From Paenibacillus solanacearum (GTDB lineage Bacteria > Bacillota > Bacilli > Paenibacillales > NBRC-103111), in the NCBI RefSeq assembly GCF_910593845.1, contig NZ_CAJVAS010000019.1:1-64000 (forward strand): a DNA stretch of 64,000 bases, read 5' to 3'. A model generated the notes under the pieces. The model did not search any database and was not told where the DNA came from. It was given only the letters and a program-made list of their open reading frames with translations. Made by a program: the position numbers and the translations under genes. Within the stretch, counting starts at the first letter, position 1, and every line of letters starts with the position of its first letter. Positions 1-8,927 of this stretch are shown here, piece after piece.

Positions 1-1143
<1,143 letters not shown>

Positions 1144-1195
1144 TGATGATTCACCTCCATATCGATTTGTCCAACGAAATTCGAAGGACTTGCTC

Positions 1196-1223
1196 TACTA
1201 TATGCTAAATAAATTCTAAGAGT
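1196..1223 (-). promoter_or_regulatory. Possible SigK-type promoter of the collagen-like gene
   Basis: On the minus strand, CATATAGTA (1196-1204) matches the SigE/SigK -10 consensus CATANNNTA exactly. An AC dinucleotide (1222-1223) lies 17 bases upstream, as expected for SigK. It lies about 50 bases before the TTG start. This is a pattern match only; short consensus elements also arise by chance in AT-rich DNA. Confidence 0.4.
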
Positions 1224-1416
1224 CTCCGCGAATCATAGCTTATATTTGTGTATTTTTAGTTTCCCGAGTTCATTTTCAACAGGATTTCGTTATATAAATG
1301 CGCAAATATCCACAAGAAGGAAGCCATTGTAAAATATAAAAAAATATAAATCTATGCGTTCAATTCATATAAAAGCGAGTAACAGTCTGCTGATCTGAAC
1401 ATGCCTATGCGCCATA

Positions 1417-1441
1417 AAGGGCACTCGCAATGAGTGCCCTT
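1417..1441. terminator. Hairpin with 10-bp perfect stem
   Basis: AAGGGCACTC (1417-1426) and GAGTGCCCTT (1432-1441) pair perfectly around a 5-base loop. There is no long T run on either side, so termination is likely but not certain. It lies between the collagen-like gene and the acetyltransferase remnant. The interval 1224-1416 is AT-rich and shows no gene. Confidence 0.5.
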
Positions 1442-1501
1442 AACCGTTTCCAGTTCAGTTCATTTCCTTACTTATTCTCCGACTTGCACGAACAACATTT
1501 G

Positions 1502-1814
1502 ATGAACCTGTTCCATCTTTCGCGGGATGTAGATGGTTTCACCGTTAAATTGAATGGGTCGGGGCCGGTCGAGGAGCAGCAGCGGCAGGTTTCGACTCCG
1601 GCATCCCCCACAATGGAATAAGCGGGGCTATGGCCGTGAAGCAATGAGTAAAATTTCGGAGTTTATCCGCACCTTCCCCGCCGGGCCTGCGCGTTATTGC
1701 TGGATCGCTTACGAGCCCGATAATCTTGTCGCCAAAAAGCTGTATGAAAGCTTCGGGTTCCGGGAAACCGGCGAAGTGTGCCACAACGAGCCCGTCGCCG
1801 TATTGCAGTTGTAA
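1502..1814 (+). pseudogene. Remnant of a GNAT N-acetyltransferase
   Basis: The frame 1554-1814 ends in a clear C-terminal part of a GNAT acetyltransferase: GYGREAM (acetyl-CoA loop Q/RxxGxG/A region), then YEPDNLVAKKLYESFGF and a short tail, as in the spermidine/diamine acetyltransferase group. A preceding frame starting at ATG 1502 reads MNLFHLSRDVDGFTVKL, which looks like the N-terminus of the same family. About 70 central residues are missing and the two parts are in different frames. It is therefore read as a decayed gene with an internal deletion and frameshift. No good ribosome binding site was seen. Confidence 0.6.
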
Positions 1815-1910
1815 CGGGGCATGCATCCCTCCCCGCTCCTTCAAGTTGCCCGACTATCGCTATTTATCGCCAAGTCGCCGGACCAGGCTCGGAGCGGCAA
1901 CGACAAGCGA

Positions 1911-1953
1911 AAGAGACCGATGATGCGGCCTATTGCTGCGTCATCGGTCTCTT
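1911..1953. terminator. Bidirectional terminator
   Basis: AAGAGACCGATGA (1911-1923) pairs perfectly with TCATCGGTCTCTT (1941-1953) and is followed by a T run on the + strand, with TTTC on the minus side. It separates the acetyltransferase remnant from the convergent siderophore genes and probably ends the long minus-strand siderophore transcript. Confidence 0.8.
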
Positions 1954-1971
1954 TTCTGTATTCGCTTGCTT

Positions 1972-2829
1972 TTACGGCGCAAGCGCAAACCGCAATGCTC
2001 TGCTGATCAGCCCGGGCAGCACCGACACATGGCCCTCGCCCTCGAACTGCTTGAACTCCACGCGCAAACCGGCATCCGCCAGGGCGGATAACCGGTCCGC
2101 CATCTCCTCCGCATGACGGTTCATCCCGCTCGGATGGCTTCTCTCCAGCTCGCCAACCGCAATGAGCAGGTTGACGCCGATCCGGCGATCCTCCAGACAG
2201 GCAGCGAACGCCCGCTCCTCCTCCATCACAAGCCGCTTGCTCCAGTGAATGGACGGACTGCCCGCAATATAGGTGCGGAAGGTGCCGGGCCTTGTGAACA
2301 GCGCATGCAGCACGAACAGCCCGCCGAGCGAATGGCCGAATATGGTCTGGCGGCTGGCATCGATCGCGAATTCGCCTTCGATCGCAGGCTTCAATTCATC
2401 CTCGATAAAGGTCAGAAACGCCTCAGCTCCGCCAACTTCAGGCCAGGCCTTCCCGTCAGGACGCTTCGGCAGCTCGGCGTCAGAGACAGGAGGAGTAAAA
2501 TCGTAATACCGCTCGTCAGCGAACGGAGCGTCCGTCTCGTAGCCGATGCCGACCACAATCGCCGGATCCACGCCCGTCCTCTCCGGCCGCCTCCCCTGCA
2601 CGCGCACCGCCTCCGTCATCGTCCCGAACACGCTGTTCGCATCCAGCACATAGATGACCGGATAGCCGCCGGACGGCGCTGCCTCCGCCGGAACCGCTAC
2701 GCTGATGCGATAGGCACGGTTCCCCGAGCGCGACCGCATTACGCGCTGCACCGTCCGTGGAATGGTCACTTCGCGGTCTTCGGATGCCGGATTACAGGTC
2801 ATAGATAATTTCTCAAATTCCGCACTCAT
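1972..2829 (-). CDS. besA: Ferric-siderophore esterase (BesA/IroE family)
   Basis: This 285-residue alpha/beta hydrolase has the nucleophile elbow GHSLGG with Ser167 and a C-terminal GEGH motif (His267) as the likely catalytic histidine. The segment YPVIYVLDANSVFGTMTEAV and the overall length match BesA/IroE esterases, which cut the trilactone ring of ferric bacillibactin or enterobactin in the cytoplasm to release iron. No signal peptide is seen. It is the last gene of the minus-strand Feu cluster, about 30 bases after the second esterase, and probably shares its transcript. Assignment to bacillibactin rather than another catecholate siderophore rests on the neighbouring FeuA/Btr genes. Confidence 0.8.
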   Translation of the reverse strand: MSAEFEKLSMTCNPASEDREVTIPRTVQRVMRSRSGNRAYRISVAVPAEAAPSGGYPVIYVLDANSVFGTMTEAVRVQGRRPERTGVDPAIVVGIGYETDAPFADERYYDFTPPVSDAELPKRPDGKAWPEVGGAEAFLTFIEDELKPAIEGEFAIDASRQTIFGHSLGGLFVLHALFTRPGTFRTYIAGSPSIHWSKRLVMEEERAFAACLEDRRIGVNLLIAVGELERSHPSGMNRHAEEMADRLSALADAGLRVEFKQFEGEGHVSVLPGLISRALRFALAP

Positions 2830-2858
2830 CGCATGCTATGCCCCCGATTCCAATTGGT

Positions 2859-3656
2859 TTACGCTCCATCTCTTCCCGCCGTTTCCTTCGGCTCCTCCAG
2901 GCCTGCCGCTTCCGCGAACAGCCAGCGCAGCGCTTGCGGAAACCGCCGGCAAAAAAACCGATGCTCGTGAAGGCCGCCTTCCTCCGCGACGAGCGTCAGC
3001 CGCTCCTCGGACAGTCCGTTCTCCCGCCAGACTTCGTACGCTGCCCGCGTCAAAGGAACCATGTCTTTCTGGATCGATTGCTTGCCGGCCCCCTCCAGCG
3101 TCCCTACATCCATATAGATTCGCATGTGCGGATCGCTCCGTGCGTGAGACTTCAAATAATCGACCATCCCCGGATACCAGTACGATCCGGAGATCGACCC
3201 TATTTTGCCGAATATGCCTGGATGCCGGCAGGCGGCGAACATCGAGATGAGACCCCCGAGCGATTTGCCGATGATCGCCGTTTGCTCCGCTGCCGGGTTC
3301 GTTCGGAAACGGCTGTCGATATACGGCTTAAGCTCCTGCGTCAAAAATGAAAGATACGCCTCGCCCTTGCCGCCGAACGGGCTGAATTTGTCGCTCAGCG
3401 CAGCGGCTTTCCACGGCGTATATTCATCGTTGCGGTTGAGCGCCTGCACCCCGACCAGCACCAGCTCGGGAAGCGTCCCGTCCGCAAACATGCCTTCCAG
3501 CGCGAGAAGCGAGTCGCTTGCGTCCGGATCGAACAAATCCCCGTAATCCTTCACATAAACGACCGGATAGCGGTGGCGGTCAGATGTATAAGACGGCGGC
3601 AGGTAGATCCGCAGCTTCCTGTCCTGCAGCGCGCCTTGCTTCAGCGTTCCCTTCAT
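2859..3656 (-). CDS. ybbA: Putative siderophore esterase (YbbA-like)
   Basis: The 265-residue product is a putative esterase of the Fes/YbbA type. It begins with the sequence KLRIYLPPSY, has the nucleophile motif GKSLGG (Ser132) and a late GGLHEH segment that should carry the catalytic histidine. In B. subtilis ybbA follows feuABC, and the order here (feuA-feuB-feuC-ybbA) is the same. It probably acts on imported ferric catecholate siderophores. It lies 30 bases downstream of feuC and upstream of a second esterase, so the cluster has two hydrolases of one superfamily. Confidence 0.8.
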   Translation of the reverse strand: MKGTLKQGALQDRKLRIYLPPSYTSDRHRYPVVYVKDYGDLFDPDASDSLLALEGMFADGTLPELVLVGVQALNRNDEYTPWKAAALSDKFSPFGGKGEAYLSFLTQELKPYIDSRFRTNPAAEQTAIIGKSLGGLISMFAACRHPGIFGKIGSISGSYWYPGMVDYLKSHARSDPHMRIYMDVGTLEGAGKQSIQKDMVPLTRAAYEVWRENGLSEERLTLVAEEGGLHEHRFFCRRFPQALRWLFAEAAGLEEPKETAGRDGA

Positions 3657-3686
3657 AAACGGCTCCCTCTTTTCCGCCAGGCTTCT

Positions 3687-4709
3687 CTAGGCTCTTGTTT
3701 TGAACAGCAAATAGACGAAGTACGGCACGCCGACCAGCGAAATGACGATGCCGACAGGCAGCTCCGCCGGTGCGAACACCGTTTTGGCGATCAGGTCGGA
3801 GATGATAACCATCAGGCTGCCGACGGCGCCGCTCACCGGCATGAACCGGCGGTGGCGGATACCGACCAGCCGCTTGGCGATGTGCGGAGCAAGCAGTCCG
3901 ACGAAGGCGATGCTGCCCGATACGGAGACGCAGGCGCTGACGATGCCGACGCAGCACAGCAGCACGATGCTCTTGTCGCGTTCAACGTGTACGCCGAGGC
4001 TCTTCACGGCGCCCTCCTCCAGCTGGAACAAATCGAGCGGATGCGCCTTGAGCAGCAGCACCGGAATGAGCACGATGAACCAAGGCAGCATCGATGCGGC
4101 ATATATCCAGTTGGCATTCCAGATGCTGCCCGTTAGCCAGACCGTCGCCATCTCGAAATCTTTGGCATTCATCCGCAGGGAGAAGAACAACGTCATGGCG
4201 CCGAAGCCGGAGCCAAGCGCGATCCCGGACAAAATGAGCCGCTGCGGATCAAGCCTGCCGCCGTACCATGCAAACCCGTAGATCAAGGCGGCGGCGAGCA
4301 GTCCCCCGACGAGCCCGAAGATCGGCATCGTCATGACGGCCGCTGCGCCGGTACGAATGACCTGCCCTTGAAATAAATACATGAATAAGACGATCGCCGC
4401 GCCGGCGCCGGCGTTAATGCCCAGAATGCCGGGATCCGCCAGCCCGTTGCGGGTAATGCCCTGAATGCCCGCGCCGGCAATCCCCAGCCCGCATCCGACC
4501 AGCAGCGCGATCACGATACGGGGCAGCCGGAACTCGAACAGCACCATATCGTAATCGGGCTGCGGATGAATCCGCAGCAGCGTACGGAACAAATCCGTGA
4601 GCGTCATGTCATATTCGCCGCTTGTCACATGGAAGTACACCGCCGCCAGCGTAAGCACGAGACAGCCTAGCAGCACGGGCCCTACGGAACGGACCGACCG
4701 TTCAGACAT
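3687..4709 (-). CDS. feuC: Iron-siderophore ABC permease FeuC
   Basis: This 340-residue FecCD-family permease has about ten hydrophobic segments and the typical conserved blocks near GAGIQGITRNGLADPGILG and FVGLLAPHIAKRLVG, the latter containing the cytoplasmic coupling loop to the ATPase. It pairs with FeuB, whose stop codon it overlaps by 8 bases, implying coupled translation. Together they should move ferric bacillibactin-type siderophores across the membrane. No ATP-binding subunit is encoded nearby; in B. subtilis this part (YusV) is also supplied from elsewhere. Confidence 0.9.
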   Translation of the reverse strand: MSERSVRSVGPVLLGCLVLTLAAVYFHVTSGEYDMTLTDLFRTLLRIHPQPDYDMVLFEFRLPRIVIALLVGCGLGIAGAGIQGITRNGLADPGILGINAGAGAAIVLFMYLFQGQVIRTGAAAVMTMPIFGLVGGLLAAALIYGFAWYGGRLDPQRLILSGIALGSGFGAMTLFFSLRMNAKDFEMATVWLTGSIWNANWIYAASMLPWFIVLIPVLLLKAHPLDLFQLEEGAVKSLGVHVERDKSIVLLCCVGIVSACVSVSGSIAFVGLLAPHIAKRLVGIRHRRFMPVSGAVGSLMVIISDLIAKTVFAPAELPVGIVISLVGVPYFVYLLFKTRA

Positions 4710-5709
4710 GCTTGCCCCCTCCCCTCTTTCGGATTAAATACAGAAAGACAGGCACTCCGAAAAGAGCGGTCACTACGCCGATCGGCATTTCGAACGGGTA
4801 GATCAGGAAGCGGCTGAGGATATCGCACACAGCAAGAAACAGCGCGCCGAGAATGCCTGCGCACGGAATGATCCTGCGGTAATCGATGCCGACCAGAAAA
4901 CGGGCGATATGCGGAATGATGAGGCCGACGAAGCCGACCTTGCCGGCAATCGCCACCGAGATCCCCGTCAGAAACACGACCGCCGCCGTAGCGACGCCGC
5001 GAACGAGCCATGTACGCTGTCCCAGGCCGACAGAAACCTCCTCCCCCAGGGAAAGAATCGTAATCGACCGCGAGATGAGCAGCGACAGCACAATGCCAAC
5101 GATCCCGAAGGGAATCGCCAGCTTGATCAAGGTGGGATCGAGCTGATGCAGCCTTGCGTTATACCAGAAGCTGATATTTTGCGATACTTGATAATAGGTC
5201 GCGATCGCCGCTGAGAAACCGCTCAGAAACGTCCCGATCACCGTGCCGATAATAGCCATCCGCACCGGGGACTGGCCCCCGGGAAGCAGGAGGGCCATCC
5301 CGTATACGATGCCTACGCCGAGCGCGGAACCGATCAGGGAGTAGAGGATCAGCTCCATCGACGACGTATCGGCAGCGAATACCATGCCTACGGTGATCGC
5401 GAACGCCGACCCGTCGGTTACGCCCATAATGGACGGCGAAGCCAAATAATTGCGCGTCATTCCTTGCATGACCGCCCCCGAGATGGCCAGAAACGCGCCG
5501 ATCATCAGGGAGCCGACCGCTCGGGGAACCCGCGAATGCATAATAATTTGATGATCCACGTTGCCTTCGTCAAAATGGCGGAATGCGTCCCATACCGTTG
5601 CCAGATCCATCGATTTGGCGCCGAAGCTGATGGATAGGAGCGTCGCCAGCACGAGTGCAACCGGAACGGCGATCAGAGACGCCGTCTTGAACGATTTCCG
5701 CTGCTTCAT
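4702..5709 (-). CDS. feuB: Iron-siderophore ABC permease FeuB
   Basis: The 335-residue protein is the second FecCD-type permease, with the blocks GAVMQGMTRNYLASPSIMG and GFVGLIIPHIARFLVG and about ten membrane spans. It starts at ATG 5709, 20 bases after feuA, and overlaps feuC. Gene order and similarity to FeuC identify it as the FeuB partner in a heterodimeric transporter. Confidence 0.9.
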   Translation of the reverse strand: MKQRKSFKTASLIAVPVALVLATLLSISFGAKSMDLATVWDAFRHFDEGNVDHQIIMHSRVPRAVGSLMIGAFLAISGAVMQGMTRNYLASPSIMGVTDGSAFAITVGMVFAADTSSMELILYSLIGSALGVGIVYGMALLLPGGQSPVRMAIIGTVIGTFLSGFSAAIATYYQVSQNISFWYNARLHQLDPTLIKLAIPFGIVGIVLSLLISRSITILSLGEEVSVGLGQRTWLVRGVATAAVVFLTGISVAIAGKVGFVGLIIPHIARFLVGIDYRRIIPCAGILGALFLAVCDILSRFLIYPFEMPIGVVTALFGVPVFLYLIRKRGGGKHV

Positions 5710-5728
5710 AATAATCGGACGATTCCTC

Positions 5729-6724
5729 TCAATTGGACAGCTTTTCGACGGCCGCCTTCAGAAATTCGATTTTGCTCCAGGACGCACCTCCCTGTGCCAG
5801 CGGATCGATCACATTCACGAATACTTTGTTGTTTTTCGCCGCGTTCGTGCTTTTCCAGATCGGATTGTTCTGCAGCTCCTCCAGCGCCTTCAGCTTATCC
5901 TTGTTCTCATCCTCCGAGAACTGAAGGAACACGGCGTCCGGATTCATGGCGCTGAACTGCTCGATCGAGATCGTTTGCTGCGACTTGGCCGCTTTAATTT
6001 CGTTCGGCACCTCAAACCCCAGATCGCTGTAAATCGTCGGGTTCAAAAATACGTCGGCCGGATAGACGTTAAGCGACCCGCTGCGAATTCGGACGGTTAC
6101 GACCTTCTTCCCTTTCCATTTCTCGCTCAGCCGGCTTTTGCCAGCTGCGATCGAATCCTTGTATTGCTTCAAAATTTGTTCCGCCTGCGCCTGCTTGCCT
6201 GTTAATTCGCCGAGCAGCCGCAAGTTTTGTTCCCAATCCGTGGCGATGTGAGAAACCGGAATCGCCGGAGCGATCTTGGCCAGCTTCTCGGACACGTCCG
6301 CCGGGAACTTCGTCGAGCCCAATATAACGTCCGGCTTTAACTTCAGAATCGTCTCCACGTTCGGCTGCGTTTTCTCGCCGATCGATTGGGAGGAGCCGGT
6401 GATCGGTTTGAACATCTCGGGGAACTTGCCTCCCGTCGTGATCGCCCCGATCGGCTTGACGCCGAGCATGAGGGCATCCTCCATCGCTTCGAGCGCGCCA
6501 GTAATGACGATTTTGTCCGTCGGTACGGTGACGGTGTACTCCTTGCCCAAATAAGTGACCGTCTTTTTCGCGGGAACTGCCGCCGAAGGAGCCCCGCCGG
6601 AACCTGCGCTTCCCGCCGTTTTATCGGCTGCGCCCCCGGCCGCAGGCGCTTCGCTCTGACCGCAACCTGTGAAGCCGAGCGTCAGCATCGCCGCCAAAGC
6701 TGGAATGACCACGTATTTTCTCAT
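5729..6724 (-). CDS. feuA: Ferric-siderophore binding lipoprotein FeuA
   Basis: The chosen ATG (6722-6724) gives a lipoprotein signal MRKYVVIPALAAMLTLGFTGC with lipidated Cys21 and has an AGGAG site upstream; a longer start at 6772 would read through the Fur box and is rejected. The mature 311 residues form a class III substrate-binding protein. Several stretches are strongly like B. subtilis FeuA, the bacillibactin/enterobactin binder, for example ALEAMEDALMLGVKP, FSEDENKDK and DPLAQGGASWSK. An alanine/glycine-rich linker (residues 25-50) follows the lipid anchor. It heads the feuABC-ybbA-besA transcript behind a Fur-box promoter. Confidence 0.93.
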   Translation of the reverse strand: MRKYVVIPALAAMLTLGFTGCGQSEAPAAGGAADKTAGSAGSGGAPSAAVPAKKTVTYLGKEYTVTVPTDKIVITGALEAMEDALMLGVKPIGAITTGGKFPEMFKPITGSSQSIGEKTQPNVETILKLKPDVILGSTKFPADVSEKLAKIAPAIPVSHIATDWEQNLRLLGELTGKQAQAEQILKQYKDSIAAGKSRLSEKWKGKKVVTVRIRSGSLNVYPADVFLNPTIYSDLGFEVPNEIKAAKSQQTISIEQFSAMNPDAVFLQFSEDENKDKLKALEELQNNPIWKSTNAAKNNKVFVNVIDPLAQGGASWSKIEFLKAAVEKLSN

Positions 6725-6756
6725 ATGCCTTTGTTCTCCTCTTCTCTTCGCCCAAC

Positions 6757-6783
6757 TGATAATGATTCTCAATAAGGATTATA
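6757..6783 (-). promoter_or_regulatory. feuA promoter with Fur box
   Basis: TGATAATGATTCTCA (6757-6771) matches the Bacillus 7-1-7 Fur consensus TGATAATNATTATCA at all but one base. On the minus strand a perfect -10 TATAAT (6778-6783) lies just upstream, so bound Fur would cover the start of transcription. There is no good -35 at 17-18 bases, which fits a promoter that needs an activator such as Btr. Confidence 0.75.
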
Positions 6784-6822
6784 GACGATCATCTGCTTGG
6801 GAGCCATGTACGATATCCTGAT

Positions 6823-8415
6823 TTAGGATGGACGATTTCCGGTTAACAGCTGCAGCAGCTCCTCGATCAGACGCTCATGCGCCGAAGCCGAATATTCGCG
6901 CAGCGGATCGGACGGGACGGTATACACCCGGTTGTCCCGCACGGCCTTCAAGTTTTGAAACGGAGGCGATCCGCTTAGCAGATCCCAGTGGCGTATGGAT
7001 TCGGTCTCCTGGCACACGTTGACGAGAATCCGGTCCGCCGCGCAGCGCCCGAGTTCCTCCGGCGTAATCGGAACTTTGATCAAGTCCGATCCTAGCGGGT
7101 GCGCAGGCTTAAGCTGCAAATCACCGTACAGCACCTCCATAATACTGCGGTTTACGTAGAGATAGCAGTTGTCCTTGAACACGCTCAAGGTCACGAACCG
7201 CTCGCCGCCAACCTCCCGCTGCAGCCGTTCCCGAGCGGCCTCCGCCTTCAGGCTGTATTCACGCAGCCATTTGTCGGCCTCTTCTTCCAGGCCCAAATAA
7301 GCGGCGATCCCTTTGAACTGCTCCCGCCAGCATGCATGCTGCTGCGGAACGTAATGGACCGGCGCCGTCCGCTCCAGCTGCTCCTTCTCCCGCGCAGGCA
7401 AATCGTCAGTGCAAATAATGGCGTCCGGACAACCTTCAAGCAGCAGCTCCAGGTTGGATCTCCAATGCTCGTTGCTCCGGTACGCGCTCAGATGAACCGG
7501 AATATCGGAGCGAAATGCCCGGTAATAGTGCAGCGTCCACTTCGGATGAAGCGGAGCGGCATAAGGAACGATCCGCAGTGCAAGCAGATGCCCCAGAACT
7601 CCGGGCCCGTACGCTGCGATTTTGCGGCGCCGGCTGGCGATATAAGCCGTCGGGGATACCCCCGTCTCCTTCTTAAATTTGCGGCTAAAATAGTATTCGT
7701 CGTTGTAGCCGACCTGGTGGGCGATATCTTTCAGCCGCATGCCGGAGCCCGCCATCAGCTGCTTCGCCTGTTCCATGCGCAGTCCGGTCAAATAATCCAG
7801 CGCGCTGACGCCATGTACTTTTTTGAACAAATCGACGAAATATTTGGGACTTAGCCCGGCGAGACCGGCCAACTGCTCAATCGACAAATTGTGCTGGTAA
7901 TGGGCTTTCATATACGCCTTCGCCCGTTCTACCGCCGATTGCGAATCTTCCGCAGCCATGCCGCTGTATTTCGTCGCAGAATACAGCAGCTCCAGGAACA
8001 GCAGCTGTCCGCGGTAGCGTTCCAGACATTCCGCGCTTGTCCAGAGCTGATGAATCGTTCTGCACACCGCGGCTGGCCCGATGGAGGAAGGAACAGGCAT
8101 TTCGCCCCGCTCCGGAAACAGGCCGCCTCCTTCTGCAAGCCGCACCGCTTCCCGGTTCGGATGGTTGATCCGGTACATTTCATACGCGAGCAGGAACAAG
8201 TCGAGACCTTCCGGCGACTCCGCTTCCATCCCGAACGTCTCCCCCGGAGGACATATGTAAATCACGTCTTGCCGAAGCCGGTACGTTTGTTTTCCGATCG
8301 ACAGGTGCCCCTGCCCCGAGGCCAGCACGATCAAGACCCGCGAATCGGTATACCGGGGCGTCATCTTCCAGCCCGGGCCGCCTTTCACCGTTTCGGTGCC
8401 GTAGAGGACAAGCAT
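6823..8415 (-). CDS. btr: AraC-type siderophore-sensing activator Btr
   Basis: From ATG 8415 (preceded by GGAGGGAG) the protein has 530 residues, close to the 529 of B. subtilis Btr (YbbB). A TTG at 8472 with its own AGGTGA site would add 19 residues and cannot be excluded. Residues 1-110 form a cupin-like sensor, about 163-262 a two-helix-turn-helix AraC domain (including LAGLAGLSPKYFVDLFKK and VGYNDEYYFSRKFKKETGVSP), and 265-525 a domain like periplasmic binding proteins. In B. subtilis that last domain binds ferric bacillibactin in the cytoplasm and activates feuABC. It lies directly upstream of feuA on the same strand. Confidence 0.9.
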   Translation of the reverse strand: MLVLYGTETVKGGPGWKMTPRYTDSRVLIVLASGQGHLSIGKQTYRLRQDVIYICPPGETFGMEAESPEGLDLFLLAYEMYRINHPNREAVRLAEGGGLFPERGEMPVPSSIGPAAVCRTIHQLWTSAECLERYRGQLLFLELLYSATKYSGMAAEDSQSAVERAKAYMKAHYQHNLSIEQLAGLAGLSPKYFVDLFKKVHGVSALDYLTGLRMEQAKQLMAGSGMRLKDIAHQVGYNDEYYFSRKFKKETGVSPTAYIASRRRKIAAYGPGVLGHLLALRIVPYAAPLHPKWTLHYYRAFRSDIPVHLSAYRSNEHWRSNLELLLEGCPDAIICTDDLPAREKEQLERTAPVHYVPQQHACWREQFKGIAAYLGLEEEADKWLREYSLKAEAARERLQREVGGERFVTLSVFKDNCYLYVNRSIMEVLYGDLQLKPAHPLGSDLIKVPITPEELGRCAADRILVNVCQETESIRHWDLLSGSPPFQNLKAVRDNRVYTVPSDPLREYSASAHERLIEELLQLLTGNRPS

Positions 8416-8545
8416 CACGTCTCCCTCCGCCTTGGCCTTCGGACACACGCCTGCCGCTCGATTCGATTGCAACGGATTTCACCTGCCTTTTTTCATACGA
8501 CGTACGGTAACCCGAAGCACCCGGGTCACCGCCCAATCGATTTAT

Positions 8546-8604
8546 TGATAATCATTCTCAGTTGGTTTTTTTAAAATTATAGCAATTCCCGGGCTTATAT
8601 ACAA
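8546..8604 (-). promoter_or_regulatory. btr promoter with Fur box
   Basis: Minus strand: -35 TTGTAT (8599-8604), 17-base spacer, extended -10 TGCTATAAT (TATAAT at 8576-8581). The Fur box TGATAATCATTCTCA (8546-8560), one mismatch to the 7-1-7 consensus, lies 15 bases downstream of the -10. The btr gene should thus be repressed when iron is plentiful. Confidence 0.75.
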
Positions 8605-8701
8605 TCCCCGTTATACAGCGTAATGACGCGCTCCGAGCACTTTTTCCGCTGCTTCCGAACGGTAAATTGAAAAAAACTATTCTCATTTGCAAAGTTTTCA
8701 G

Positions 8702-8733
8702 TATAATGTAATTGATAATGAATATCATTATCA
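8702..8733 (+). promoter_or_regulatory. Promoter and long Fur box before the SLH gene
   Basis: A -10 TATAAT (8702-8707) is followed at 8713-8733 by a 21-base near-palindrome made of two overlapping 7-1-7 Fur half sites (TGATAATG... and ...CATTATCA). It is the best Fur box in the window. No convincing -35 is seen. The distance to the SLH gene start leaves an untranslated leader of nearly 200 bases, which contains a short direct repeat of GCATTGTT at 8764-8785. Confidence 0.7.
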
Positions 8734-8867
8734 TGTTAAAAGGACGTCATCGTCTCTCGCGGCTGCATTGTTGCATTGTTGCATTCCGCGATGGCCAAAT
8801 TTCTCCTCCGGCCGTAACGACGTGTTCTTCGGAAAAGGCATGCGAGCGAATTCGCTTTCGTTTCAAC

Positions 8868-8884
8868 TGAGCAATGATTCTCAA
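8868..8884 (+). promoter_or_regulatory. Second, weaker Fur-like site in the SLH leader
   Basis: AATGATTCTCA (8873-8883), preceded by a GAGC element, matches one and a half arms of the Fur consensus. It lies about 45 bases before the chosen start codon. It may extend Fur control of this gene, or be chance. Confidence 0.35.
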
Positions 8885-8927
8885 ACAGTTCAACGAAACC
8901 ATTCGTTCAATTCATTCTGGAGGCACA

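Noticed and set aside
6725-6772. Longer start of FeuA at 6772
   Set aside because: The extension runs through the Fur box and would spoil the lipoprotein signal.
8874-8927. Earlier ATG start of the SLH protein
   Set aside because: It would place untypical residues before the signal peptide and overlap the Fur-like site; ATG 8928 has TGGAGG and a normal signal peptide.
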